NCBI RefSeq assembly: GCF_000622145.1
Contig: NZ_KK211402.1
Coordinates: 169,949 to 233,948 of the forward strand
Length of the DNA: 64,000 bases
DNA from: Paracoccus yeei ATCC BAA-599
Lineage (GTDB): Bacteria > Pseudomonadota > Alphaproteobacteria > Rhodobacterales > Rhodobacteraceae
Direction of reading: 5' to 3'
In this document: positions 7,479 to 16,431 of the stretch, one piece after another
How the letters are laid out: every line of letters begins with the position of its first letter
Numbering within the stretch: position 1 is the stretch's first letter
Notes under the pieces: model-generated
What the model was told of the DNA's origin: nothing
Seen by the model: the letters and a program-made list of their open reading frames with translations, nothing else
Databases searched by the model: none
Made by a program: the position numbers and the translations under genes

Positions 7479-10037
7479 TCAGGCCTGCCGCAAGCCGCTC
7501 AGCACGTCGCTGATGTGATAGGGCTTGTCCACGACCGGGACAGCCCCGAACCGAGGCGGCGGTTCGAAATCCCCGCCGTAGCCGGTTGCAAAGACAAAGG
7601 GCACGCCCAGGTCCTGCAAGGCGGCGGCGACGCCGAAGGAATCCTCGTTGCGCAGGTTCACGTCCAGAACGGCCAGTTCGGGCGGGTCGCGGCGGATCAT
7701 CTCGAAGGCGGTCGCGGAATCCGGTGCGATGCCGGTCACGACCAGGCCATAGTCCGTAAGGTCCGCCTCAAGCGACATGGCGATCAGGATCTGGTCCTCG
7801 ACCAGCATCACCCGGCGACCGTTCAGCGCGTGGGCCGGGGTCGGTTCCAGCGGCGGCGGTTCCTCGGTCCTGGGGGCCGCGGCAGCCGCCGGCGCAAGCC
7901 GCACGAAGCGCGCGGGCAAGGTAAAGCGCGCCTCGACGCCGTCCGGGCGCCAGTCGAGCCCGCTTTCTCCGCCCAGGTCGTACGGCACCGCCTCGTTGAC
8001 CAGGGATGATCCGAAGCCGATGCGCTGCGGCGCGACCAGGTCCGGCACGCCCGTCTCGCGCCAGACGATCCGGCAGTTGCCGGCGTCGTCCAGGTGCCAG
8101 GTGATGGAAAGCCGCCCCGCCCCCGCCGCCAGCGCCCCGTATTTGACCGCATTGGTCGCCAGTTCATGCAGCACCAGCGCCATCACGGAAAAGGCCCGCG
8201 CATCCAGCGCGATCTCCGGTCCCTCGATCCCGATCCGGGAGAGATTGTCGGAATAAGGCGCCAGTTCCGCCTGGACCAGCGTGCGCAGAAGCCCGCCGCT
8301 GTCGTCCCGCCCGGCCTGGTCATGGGCATAGGCCAGCGCTTGGATGCGGCCGCGCAGCGTTTCGACATAGCTGTCCAGCGTCTCGCCCTGGGCGGGGCGC
8401 TGGGAGACGAGCGAGCGGATGATGGCCAGGATGTTCTTGACGCGATGGTTCAGTTCCTGGTTCAGTACGCGCTGGCGCACCGCCGCCCGGGTGCGTTCGT
8501 CCGCCAGGACTTCGCTGTTGAACAGCAGCACCTCGACCACCGAGATGCGCAGAGCCTCGGCAAAGCTCAGATCGGCCTCGGACCAGGGATGCGAGCGGTC
8601 GCGGACGGTTTCCTTCCAGATCGCGAAGCTCTTGCGCGGTGTCAGGCGGTCGCCCAAGGGGCCGGTTTCGTAGGTCTTGTTCGGATCGCCGCCCCAATCC
8701 AGGGTGCGCACCGCCTCGGGCCGGAAATAGAACAGGAAATCGCGCGGCCGCTGCGACAGGGGCACGATCAGGACCCCGGCGATCTGCGCGGTCAGAGCGG
8801 GCGCGTCCGGCAGATGGTCCATCAGGCGATCGGTATGGAACACCTGCCCGTCGGGACTGTCCTGCGCCAGGCGCAGCAGCGGGCCCACCAGGTCGCGCCC
8901 GGGTGCGTTGCCCAAGGGCGTCCATTCGCCGTCGAACCACAGCCCGACCCCTTCGGCGGCGATCAGTTCCGCCAGTTGCGGCAGGCGGCTGCGCAGGGTG
9001 TCCGCGGCATCGTCGCTGCGGCTGGCATCGACCATCAGGTCGTCCAGCGCCCGACGGGCCACGATTTCCGCGTTGCGGGCGCGGCGGCGGCGCAGCGTGT
9101 CGAGCTGCATCGAGAAGAATTCGCCCACCATCTCGGCCGCGGCGCGCTCGGCCATGCTCAGGACGCGCGGGGCATAATGGTGGCAGGCGATCAGGCCCCA
9201 CAGCGCCCCGTCGAGAATGATCGAGACCGACATCGAGGCCGCGACACCCATGTTGCGCAGGTATTCGCAATGAATGGGCGAGACGCTGCGCAGATGGGCA
9301 TAGGACAGGTCCAGCGGCCGGTCCTGGGCCCCGGGCAGGATCGGGACCGGAGCAAAGGACACGTCCCCGATCACCCGGATCGGGTTGCGCAGATACAGCG
9401 CCCGCGCCTGCCGGGGAATGTCGCTTGCAGGGAAATACTGGCCGCGAAAGCTTTCGTGATAATCGCGCTTGGCCTCGGCCACGACCTTGCCGGCGCCGTC
9501 GGGTCCCAGTTCATAGACCATCACCCGGTCATAGCCCAGCTGCGCCTGCAGCAGCAGCGCGGCCTGCTGGATCAGGCGCTCGGGCGTCTCGGCGGCGCGC
9601 AGGCGGCCGATGACGGTGCGCGCCATGCCCAGCACCGGACCCGGCAGAGGGGTCGCGGGCTCGAACTCGATGATGGTGCGTTCGTCGAACCGATGCGCGG
9701 TGACATCCAGCGTGCGACCGTTGATTTCCACGCCGAACAGCGTCGCGGGCTGCGGCACGGTGCCGGTCAGCGCAACGGACAGGGCATTGCCCAGGGCATG
9801 GCTCGCCTCGCCCCCGATCACCTCGGCCAGGAAGCGCCCGACCGGGGCGCCGTCCAGGTTCAGCATCGCAGCGGCATTGGCCGAATGGTGCAGGACCTGC
9901 CGCATGGCGTGGTCGCAGGCCAGCAGGCAGCCATGGGGCTGGATGCTGCCGGGAATGTGGATCGGCTCGCGGTCGCAATTGGTCAGGTCGATGGGCTGGC
10001 CGGCCAGCATCATGTCCGAAGCGGGGATTTCCGTCAT
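7479..10037 (-). CDS. bphP: Bacteriophytochrome: PAS-GAF-PHY, HWE histidine kinase, receiver
   Basis: Red/far-red photoreceptor kinase of 852 residues. Cys21 in NCDREPIHIPGSIQPHG is the biliverdin-attachment cysteine of bacteriophytochromes; PASDIP marks the GAF chromophore pocket. A PHY domain follows, then an HWE/HisKA_2-type kinase with phospho-accepting His531 (LNHRVKN). A C-terminal receiver carries Asp792 (AVLDVNL), making the protein a hybrid. The start at 10037 gives the canonical N-terminus and overlaps the heme-oxygenase stop by ATGA, so translation is probably coupled. A longer open frame upstream lies inside the oxygenase gene. The output partner is not in the window. Confidence 0.95.
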   Translation of the reverse strand: MTEIPASDMMLAGQPIDLTNCDREPIHIPGSIQPHGCLLACDHAMRQVLHHSANAAAMLNLDGAPVGRFLAEVIGGEASHALGNALSVALTGTVPQPATLFGVEINGRTLDVTAHRFDERTIIEFEPATPLPGPVLGMARTVIGRLRAAETPERLIQQAALLLQAQLGYDRVMVYELGPDGAGKVVAEAKRDYHESFRGQYFPASDIPRQARALYLRNPIRVIGDVSFAPVPILPGAQDRPLDLSYAHLRSVSPIHCEYLRNMGVAASMSVSIILDGALWGLIACHHYAPRVLSMAERAAAEMVGEFFSMQLDTLRRRRARNAEIVARRALDDLMVDASRSDDAADTLRSRLPQLAELIAAEGVGLWFDGEWTPLGNAPGRDLVGPLLRLAQDSPDGQVFHTDRLMDHLPDAPALTAQIAGVLIVPLSQRPRDFLFYFRPEAVRTLDWGGDPNKTYETGPLGDRLTPRKSFAIWKETVRDRSHPWSEADLSFAEALRISVVEVLLFNSEVLADERTRAAVRQRVLNQELNHRVKNILAIIRSLVSQRPAQGETLDSYVETLRGRIQALAYAHDQAGRDDSGGLLRTLVQAELAPYSDNLSRIGIEGPEIALDARAFSVMALVLHELATNAVKYGALAAGAGRLSITWHLDDAGNCRIVWRETGVPDLVAPQRIGFGSSLVNEAVPYDLGGESGLDWRPDGVEARFTLPARFVRLAPAAAAAPRTEEPPPLEPTPAHALNGRRVMLVEDQILIAMSLEADLTDYGLVVTGIAPDSATAFEMIRRDPPELAVLDVNLRNEDSFGVAAALQDLGVPFVFATGYGGDFEPPPRFGAVPVVDKPYHISDVLSGLRQA

Positions 10038-10570
10038 GCCGTCGCGTCCAGCCGGTACGCGGCAAGCGCCAGCCCGAAGACCGAACGGGCCGCCGCCCCG
10101 GCCTCGGCGGCGCCGGCGCCCGAACCGTCGAGCCAGGCCAGGAAACGGCTCCAGCGCCCGGCGTCCCGAGTCTGCGCGGCAAGGTGGCGCGCGCCGCGGT
10201 CCTGATCCAGCCCTAGTTCGCCCGCGCGCCGCTTCAGCAACCGCGCGCCCAAGGCGGACCCTTCCAGAACATAGTAGGCGCCTGCCCGCGCGGCCGCGCC
10301 TTCCAGCGCGGGGGCGGCGGGGACCGGCCATTCGGACAGGCCCAGGTCCGTAAGGTCGCCGCGCAGGGAGGGGGCGAGGGGCAGGACCTGCCAGCCGGCA
10401 TCGTCGCCACGGGCCAGTTCCTGCTCGATCGCCTGGCGAAAGGCCAGGCTGCCCTGCACATAACGCGCGTAATCCTGCGCCGACCGAAAGCCGCCGATGC
10501 CGGTGTCCAGCGTCTCGTGCAGATCGCGCGTGGCCGCCATCAGGGCATGGCGAAGACCGTCATGTTTCAT
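10034..10570 (-). CDS. bphO: Biliverdin-forming heme oxygenase for the phytochrome
   Basis: A 178-residue HO-superfamily protein that opens heme to biliverdin, the chromophore of the downstream photoreceptor. The likely proximal ligand is His18 (ATRDLHET); the distal glycine region is YYVLEGSALGARLL. The ATG at 10570 is chosen because AAAGGG stands about 8 bp upstream; an in-frame ATG at 10594 lacks a ribosome-binding site. The stop overlaps the bphP start (ATGA), so enzyme and apoprotein are made together. Confidence 0.92.
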   Translation of the reverse strand: MKHDGLRHALMAATRDLHETLDTGIGGFRSAQDYARYVQGSLAFRQAIEQELARGDDAGWQVLPLAPSLRGDLTDLGLSEWPVPAAPALEGAAARAGAYYVLEGSALGARLLKRRAGELGLDQDRGARHLAAQTRDAGRWSRFLAWLDGSGAGAAEAGAAARSVFGLALAAYRLDATA

Positions 10571-10680
10571 GGCGTCATCCCTTTCATCAGCCATTGGTAA
10601 ATGCCGGCTGTCCCGAATTGCAACGCCCGCCGCGCCCCTGGCGTCAAAGCAAACATAGGTTAATCTTGACGGTCCGGCCT

Positions 10681-11355
10681 TCAATCGGGAACGCCGGGCG
10701 GCACGCGCATGTTCCTTTCGTGCATGGCGATGGCCTCTTCGAGGTCGGGAAAGACGGTCAGCCGGCCGTGCTCCAGCACCGCGCCCATATTGCACATCTG
10801 CCGCACCATGGGCATCGAATGGCTGACCACGATCGCGCTGGAGCTGCTCATCCGGTCGTTGAACACGCGCTGGGACTTGGCGCGAAAGTTCGCGTCGCCC
10901 ACGCTGGTCACTTCGTCGACCAGATAGGTGTCGAAATGGATGCCCATGCTGGTGCCCATCGCCAGGCGCGAGCGCATGCCCGAGGAATAGCTGGCAAAGG
11001 GCTGGTAATAGTGCTGCCCCAGTTCGGCGAAATCGGCGACGTAATCGACCAGTTCGTCGGTATCGACGCCATAGATGCGCGCGACGAAGCGCACGTTCTG
11101 CGCACCCGTCAGCTCGCCATGAAAGCTGCCGGCAAAGCCCACCGGCCACGAGATGGTCCCGTCGGACAGAACCTGCCCGCCGTCCAGCCCGATGGTGCCC
11201 GCGATCATCCGCAGCAGGGTCGATTTTCCCGCCCCGTTGCGCCCCAGCAGCGCCACCGAGCTGCCGGTGGGGAACACGGCGCTCAGCCGGTCGGCGACCA
11301 CGGTCTGCCGGCCCTTGAGACGGTAGACCTTGGTCAGATTGTCCAGAACGATCAT
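10681..11355 (-). CDS. kpsT: Capsule-type polysaccharide ABC exporter, ATPase (KpsT-like)
   Basis: The 224-residue ATPase has Walker A GRNGAGKST (about 38-46), signature YSSGMRSRLAMGTSM and Walker B YLVDEVTSVGD, the wording typical of group 2 capsule ATPases (KpsT/BexA/CtrD). It should energise export of a capsular or related polysaccharide through the KpsM permease. It starts 3 bp after the kpsE stop, so kpsE-kpsT form an operon. No capsule synthesis genes are in the window. Confidence 0.9.
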   Translation of the reverse strand: MIVLDNLTKVYRLKGRQTVVADRLSAVFPTGSSVALLGRNGAGKSTLLRMIAGTIGLDGGQVLSDGTISWPVGFAGSFHGELTGAQNVRFVARIYGVDTDELVDYVADFAELGQHYYQPFASYSSGMRSRLAMGTSMGIHFDTYLVDEVTSVGDANFRAKSQRVFNDRMSSSSAIVVSHSMPMVRQMCNMGAVLEHGRLTVFPDLEEAIAMHERNMRVPPGVPD

Positions 11356-11358
11356 GGC

Positions 11359-12882
11359 TCAGGCGCGGTCGCGGATGCTGTAATAGATCAGGATCAGGAT
11401 GGACCAGCCGGTCAGCAGCAGGCCGAAGACCATGAACAGCAGCCAGGGCCGGTCGGGCTCGGTCGAGCTTTGCGCCACCTTGGGCTGGATATGCGCCGCC
11501 AGATAGCGCGACTGCCGCTGCGCCGTGGCCAAGGCCGCCTCATAGGCGATGCGGGCCGAGCGATAGGCGCCCTCGGCGAATTCGCGATCCACCGACAGCT
11601 TTTCGAATTCGGCCATCAGTTGCGAATAGCTTTCCCCCGAGGGGCCCTTGCCGTCGGCGCCGAACTTGTTGCGCTCGGCGTCGATCAGGCGGCGCAGGGC
11701 GTCGATCTTTTGCTGCGACTGGATGACGCGGTGGTCGGTCTGGGGGGCGCTGTCCAGCAGCAGGTCATGGGCGACCAGTTGCTCGGCCAGTTGCCCCTGC
11801 AGGCCCGCGATGACACCCATCTGGCTGCTGAGGTCGGCCGTGGGATCGACGATCTGCGAGCGCATGCGGAAATCGGTCATGGCCTGGCGCGTCACCGTCA
11901 GTTCCTGGCGCGCCTTGTCCAGTTCAAGCTTGGCCATGCGCGTCGCATCGTCCAGGGCAATGGCCGACAGTTCGTTGATCTTGTCCGAGCTTTCCTGGAA
12001 CACCGCCGCGGCGATCTGCTGCGCGTCCTCGGGGGTGAAGGCGCTGACGTTCAGAGTGATGATCTGGGTCTGGCTGTCATAAAGCACCTTCACCTGGCGC
12101 TGCCAGTAGCGGGTCAGATCCTCGATATGACCCTCGGGATCGAAGGCGAAGACGAAATCCCGCGGCCATTCGCGGGAAAACCGGGACCGGATGTCCAGTT
12201 CCGCATCGACCTTTTCGACCATGTCCTGGCTGCGGATGTACTGATACAGGATATCCGTGTCCGCCGCCCCGCCACCGCCGGTAAAGGGCGCAAGCCCGCC
12301 CAGGATGTCCAGCGAAGGCGTCTGCTGTTCCTGCCTGACCGAAAAGCCCACGGTCGACAGGTACTGGTCGCTGGCGCGGCCCCAAAGATACCAGGCCCAG
12401 AGCAGGCTGGGCAGGGCGACGAACAGCAGAAAGGACAGCAGCACCAGCCAATGCCGCGCCTTGGGCTTGGCCAGGGCGACCGGGGGACGCACGGCGGTCT
12501 GCGCCCCGCCCGGACCCGCGGGCGGCCCCTTCGGCCGCGCGGGCACCGGCTGGCCGGGCGCCGGGCGGGCCGCCGGCAAGGGGGCCTGCGCCGGTTGCGC
12601 CATGGGCTGGACCGGAATCGGCCGGGTCGCCAAGGCACCGCCCTGGGGCTTGGCAGCCGGCGCCTGCTGGCTCAGCGGCGGACGGTTCTGGCCCTCGAAC
12701 GGACGGACCGGCCGGGCCGAGGCAACGGGCCGCGAGGCCGCCGCCCCGGCCCCCGCCCCCGAAAACGGCCGGGGGGCACCGCCATTCACCGCCTCGGCGC
12801 GCGCGACGACAGGGGTGACGGCGTCCGGCTGGCCGGGTGCGGCGGCGGCCTTGCCGTCATTGGTCTTGGGCGGGGTGGTCAC
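11359..12882 (-). CDS. kpsE: Capsule export inner-membrane/periplasmic protein (KpsE-like), Pro/Ala-rich N-terminus
   Basis: A 507-residue KpsE/BexC-type polysaccharide co-transporter. One membrane helix is at about 144-168 and a second near the C-terminus (PWLLFMVFGLLLTGW). Between them lies a periplasmic domain with long alpha-helical, probably coiled-coil segments (about 290-440). It links the ABC transporter to the outer-membrane pore. The odd part is the first 140 residues, a low-complexity Pro/Ala/Arg-rich cytoplasmic tail absent from E. coli KpsE. It is co-transcribed with kpsT and divergent from kpsM over 81 bp. Confidence 0.85.
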   Translation of the reverse strand: MTTPPKTNDGKAAAAPGQPDAVTPVVARAEAVNGGAPRPFSGAGAGAAASRPVASARPVRPFEGQNRPPLSQQAPAAKPQGGALATRPIPVQPMAQPAQAPLPAARPAPGQPVPARPKGPPAGPGGAQTAVRPPVALAKPKARHWLVLLSFLLFVALPSLLWAWYLWGRASDQYLSTVGFSVRQEQQTPSLDILGGLAPFTGGGGAADTDILYQYIRSQDMVEKVDAELDIRSRFSREWPRDFVFAFDPEGHIEDLTRYWQRQVKVLYDSQTQIITLNVSAFTPEDAQQIAAAVFQESSDKINELSAIALDDATRMAKLELDKARQELTVTRQAMTDFRMRSQIVDPTADLSSQMGVIAGLQGQLAEQLVAHDLLLDSAPQTDHRVIQSQQKIDALRRLIDAERNKFGADGKGPSGESYSQLMAEFEKLSVDREFAEGAYRSARIAYEAALATAQRQSRYLAAHIQPKVAQSSTEPDRPWLLFMVFGLLLTGWSILILIYYSIRDRA

Positions 12883-12963
12883 GACGGTCGCGCTTTCGCT
12901 GGTTTACCTTTTCCACGCCGTTGTTACATATTGCGCCCTGCCAAGACCAGTATTTGTATTCAC

Positions 12964-13785
12964 ATGTCCGATATCACGTCCCAGCCGCGCACGCCCCAGA
13001 TTCCGGCCGCCCACCGGCGCCCCCACGGCCGCATGGGCCGCATCATCGTGGCGCTGATCCTGCGCGAGATGGCGACTACCTATGGCAAGTCCGCGGGTGG
13101 CTATCTTTGGGCCGTGATCGAGCCGGTCCTGGGCATCGTCATCCTGGCGCTGATCTTCGGGATGATGCTGAACGAACCCGCGCTGGGAACCAGCTTTCCA
13201 CTGTTCTATGCCAGCGGCTTTCTGCCCTTCACGATGTTCAACAGCATGGCAGCCAAGATAGCGCTGTCGATCCGCTTCTCGCGCCCGTTCCTGGCCTATC
13301 CCAGCGTCACCTTCATCGACACGATGATCGCGCGCGCGCTTTTGAACATGCTGACGAACATCGCCGTCATCGCCATCGTGATCACGGGGATCTTTATCGT
13401 CTACCAGATCCCGCCCGTCGTTAACATGGCCGCGATCTTCGAGTCGCTGGTCATGATCTCGTTGCTGGGCATCGGCGTCGGGTCGATGAACTGCTACCTG
13501 ATGACGGCCTTTCCGGTCTGGGAACGGACCTGGCAGATCGTCACGCGTCCGCTGTTCCTGATCTCGGGCACGCTGTTTCTGTACGATTTCATGCCCTCCA
13601 GCGTCCAGAACCTGCTGTGGTACAACCCCCTGCTGCATTGCGTGGGGCTGATGCGGCGCGGGATCTATCCAACCTACGAGGCCGCCTATGTGAACCAGGC
13701 CTATGTCGTCGGGGTTTCGGTGGTGCTGCTGGTCTTCGGGCTGCTGCTGCTCAAGCGCTTTCACCGCGACCTGCTGGAACGCTAG
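12964..13785 (+). CDS. kpsM: Capsule-type polysaccharide ABC exporter, permease (KpsM-like)
   Basis: A 273-residue ABC-2 type permease with about six membrane helices, matching the KpsM/BexB family (LILREMATTYGKSAGGYLWAV near residue 30, FYASGFLPFTMFN, HCVGLMRRGIYPTY). It forms the channel for a polysaccharide driven by KpsT. The ATG at 12964 is the first sensible start after the kpsE promoter region. Unusually it is divergent from kpsE-kpsT rather than co-directional. The outer-membrane partner (KpsD) and lipid-linker enzymes (KpsC/KpsS) are missing here. Confidence 0.87.
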   Translation: MSDITSQPRTPQIPAAHRRPHGRMGRIIVALILREMATTYGKSAGGYLWAVIEPVLGIVILALIFGMMLNEPALGTSFPLFYASGFLPFTMFNSMAAKIALSIRFSRPFLAYPSVTFIDTMIARALLNMLTNIAVIAIVITGIFIVYQIPPVVNMAAIFESLVMISLLGIGVGSMNCYLMTAFPVWERTWQIVTRPLFLISGTLFLYDFMPSSVQNLLWYNPLLHCVGLMRRGIYPTYEAAYVNQAYVVGVSVVLLVFGLLLLKRFHRDLLER

Positions 13786-13845
13786 GCTGGCGACCGGCAG
13801 GCCGATCCGCTAGCCTGCCCCCGTCCCCTTGCCACGAGGTCTGCC

Positions 13846-15690
13846 ATGTTCCGCTGGTTCGAAAGCCGGCTTGATCCCTATCCGGCCCAGGCGCCGCAGA
13901 TGCCGCCGCGGGGGCTGTGGCGTTTCATGCTGCATTTCACGCAAGGGGCGCATGGCTACATGCTGGCGATGGCGGCCTGCTCGGCCCTGATCGCGGTGGC
14001 CGAGGTGGTGCTGTTCGGCTATCTGGGCGATCTGGTGGACCGCATGTCGGGCGCAGACCGGGCCGGATTCTGGGCCGACGAGGGGGGCCGCCTGATCCTG
14101 ATGGGCACGATCCTGATGATCGGCCTGCCGCTGCTGCAGACACTGTTTTCGCTGCTGATGCATCAGACGCTGATGGGCAACCTGCCCCAGCGCATCCGCT
14201 GGCAGGCGCACCGCTATCTGCTGCGCCAGTCCATGAGCTATTTCCAGGACGAATTCGCCGGCCGGATCGCCACCAAGCTGATGCAGACCGCACTGGCGGT
14301 GCGCGAAGTGGCGATGAAGTTCCTGGACGTGCTGGTCTATGTCGCGGTCTATTTCATCGGCGCGATCGTGCTGGCCGCCTCGACCGACGGCTGGCTGGCT
14401 CTGCCCTTCCTCGCGTGGGGCCTCGCCTACGGCGTGCTTTTGTGGTGGCTGATCCCGCGCATCGGCCGCGTCAGCGAGGCGCAGGCCGACGCCCGGGCCG
14501 TGATGACCGGCCGGGTGGTGGACAGCTATACCAACATCTCGACCGTCAAGCTGTTCTCGCACTCCTCGCGCGAGGAAGGCTATGTCCGCGAAAGCATGGA
14601 GGGCTTTCTGGACACGGTGCACGGGCAGATGCGGCTGGCGTCGATCCAGAACATCCTGCTGTCGGCGCTGAATTCGGGGCTGACATTCGCCGTGACCGGG
14701 CTGGGGCTGTGGCTGTGGACCTCGGGCCGGGTCGAGGTGGGCGCGGTGGCCATCGCCATCCCCCTTGCGCTGCGCCTGGGCAACATGTCGCACTGGATCA
14801 TGTGGGAATTCGCCGGGCTGTTCGAAAACATCGGCACGGTCCGGGACGGCATCGGCTCGCTCGCGCTGCCGCGCATGGTGACGGATGCGCCGGCGGCGCG
14901 ACCGCTGGCCGTGACCAGCGGCGGTGTCGAGTTCCGCGATGTCACCTTCCGCTATGGCGCGACCGAGGAAAGCGGCCGCGGCGCGGTTCTGGACAGGCTG
15001 GACCTGACCGTCGCGCCGGGCGAACGCATCGGTCTGGTCGGGCGTTCCGGTGCCGGCAAATCCACGCTCGTCGACCTGATGCTGCGGTTTCATGACCTGG
15101 AATCGGGGGCGATCCTGATCGACGGGCAGGACATTTCGCAGGTCACGCAGGAATCCCTGCGCGCCGCCATCGGGGTGGTGACGCAGGACACCTCGCTTCT
15201 GCACCGCTCGATCCGCGACAACATCGCCTACGGCCGTCCCGACGCGACCGAGGCGCAGATCCGCCGCGCAACCGAACTGGCCGAGGCCGACCTGTTCATC
15301 GAGGGGCTGACCGATTCCCAGGGCCGCCGGGGCCTGGATGCCCATGTCGGCGAACGCGGCGTGAAATTGTCGGGCGGGCAGCGCCAGCGCATCGCCATCG
15401 CGCGGGTGCTGCTGAAGGACGCGCCGATCCTGGTCCTGGACGAGGCGACCAGCGCGCTTGACAGCGAAGCCGAGGCCGCGATCCAGTCCCGGCTGGAGCT
15501 GATGATGCAGGGCAAGACCGTCATCGCCATCGCGCACCGGCTGTCCACCATCGCGCAGATGGACCGGCTGATCGTCATGGACCGGGGCCGCATCGTCGAA
15601 CAGGGCACGCACGAGGCGCTGCTGGCCCGGGGCGGCATCTATGCCGGCCTATGGGCGCGGCAGTCGGGCGGCTTCCTGCAAAGCGTCTGA
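13846..15690 (+). CDS. Half-size ABC exporter (fused membrane and ATPase domains)
   Basis: A 614-residue MsbA-like half transporter. Membrane domain about 30-330, ATPase domain about 350-600 with Walker A GRSGAGKST (about 398-406), signature LSGGQRQRIAIARV (about 507), Walker B LVLDEATSALD and H-loop IAHRLSTI. It exports a lipid, drug or peptide as a homodimer; substrate unknown. It follows kpsM by 60 bp and may be read from the same promoter. Its last 42 bp overlap the convergent tetR gene. Confidence 0.9.
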   Translation: MFRWFESRLDPYPAQAPQMPPRGLWRFMLHFTQGAHGYMLAMAACSALIAVAEVVLFGYLGDLVDRMSGADRAGFWADEGGRLILMGTILMIGLPLLQTLFSLLMHQTLMGNLPQRIRWQAHRYLLRQSMSYFQDEFAGRIATKLMQTALAVREVAMKFLDVLVYVAVYFIGAIVLAASTDGWLALPFLAWGLAYGVLLWWLIPRIGRVSEAQADARAVMTGRVVDSYTNISTVKLFSHSSREEGYVRESMEGFLDTVHGQMRLASIQNILLSALNSGLTFAVTGLGLWLWTSGRVEVGAVAIAIPLALRLGNMSHWIMWEFAGLFENIGTVRDGIGSLALPRMVTDAPAARPLAVTSGGVEFRDVTFRYGATEESGRGAVLDRLDLTVAPGERIGLVGRSGAGKSTLVDLMLRFHDLESGAILIDGQDISQVTQESLRAAIGVVTQDTSLLHRSIRDNIAYGRPDATEAQIRRATELAEADLFIEGLTDSQGRRGLDAHVGERGVKLSGGQRQRIAIARVLLKDAPILVLDEATSALDSEAEAAIQSRLELMMQGKTVIAIAHRLSTIAQMDRLIVMDRGRIVEQGTHEALLARGGIYAGLWARQSGGFLQSV

Positions 15691-16323
15691 GGGCGCATAG
15701 ACCGCCAGAAAGCGGCCGACGCGGGACGTCACATGCGCCTCGATCCGGTCATCGGGCAGCGGCGGCATCATCAACAGCGCGCGCCGCTGCAGCCCCGCGA
15801 TCACCAGGTCCAGGAATTCGGCCGCAGCCGCCCCGCAATCCTCGATCGCAAGGTCGCCCCGGTCGACCCTGCCTTGCAGATAGTCCGCCAGGATCGCGGC
15901 CGAGCGCGCGGGCCCCGCTTCGTAGATCTTGCGGGCCAGGTCGGGAAACTTCTCGCCCGCGCCGATCATCATGCGCATGGCGGCCAGCACCTCGGGCTGC
16001 AGCAGGGTCGAAACCATCTGCCGGGCAATGGCGCAGAGTTCGTCCCCCGCCTGCCCCGCGCCGGAACCCAGCCGGCGGACGGTGTCCTGCATCCGGCCGC
16101 ATTCCTTCAGCACCAGCGCCTCGAACACGGCCTCCTTGCTGTCGAAATAGACATAGAGCGTCCCCTTCGACACGCCCGCCGCCTTGGCCACGTCCTGCAT
16201 CGACGCGCCCTCGAACCCCTTGGCCAGGAACATCCGGCGGGCGCCATCCAGGATCTGCTGGCGCTTGGGGCTGTCGCTCGGTGCGGCCTCGGGCCCGGTG
16301 ACAGGGGGCGCGGTCTCGGTCAT
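15649..16323 (-). CDS. TetR-family repressor of the emrAB pump
   Basis: A 224-residue TetR regulator: HTH at about 22-66 (ILDGARRMFLAKGFEGASM, then KAAGVSKGTLYVYFDSKEA) and a helical ligand domain behind it. It diverges from emrA, and a perfect 21-bp operator-like palindrome lies between them, so it very probably represses itself and the pump. The 3' end overlaps the convergent ABC exporter gene by 42 bp; antisense read-through could link the two. Confidence 0.92.
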   Translation of the reverse strand: MTETAPPVTGPEAAPSDSPKRQQILDGARRMFLAKGFEGASMQDVAKAAGVSKGTLYVYFDSKEAVFEALVLKECGRMQDTVRRLGSGAGQAGDELCAIARQMVSTLLQPEVLAAMRMMIGAGEKFPDLARKIYEAGPARSAAILADYLQGRVDRGDLAIEDCGAAAAEFLDLVIAGLQRRALLMMPPLPDDRIEAHVTSRVGRFLAVYAPSDALQEAARLPRP

Positions 16324-16356
16324 CGTTTTTCCCTTGTCATATCGGGTTTTGGTATA

Positions 16357-16377
16357 TTGACCGAACGGTTCGGTCAA
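16357..16377. promoter_or_regulatory. TetR operator: perfect 21-bp palindrome
   Basis: Half-sites TTGACCGAAC and GTTCGGTCAA flank a single central G at 16367, giving a perfect 10+1+10 inverted repeat. It sits 34 bp upstream of the tetR start and 55 bp upstream of emrA. Flanking TATA-like sequences (16353-16357 and 16381-16385) suggest that divergent -10 elements abut it, so one bound dimer could shut both promoters. Confidence 0.85.
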
Positions 16378-16431
16378 CACTATATTGCAAAGCCTCCTGA
16401 TCAGATTCGCCTCCCTTAGAAAGGCCGCCCC

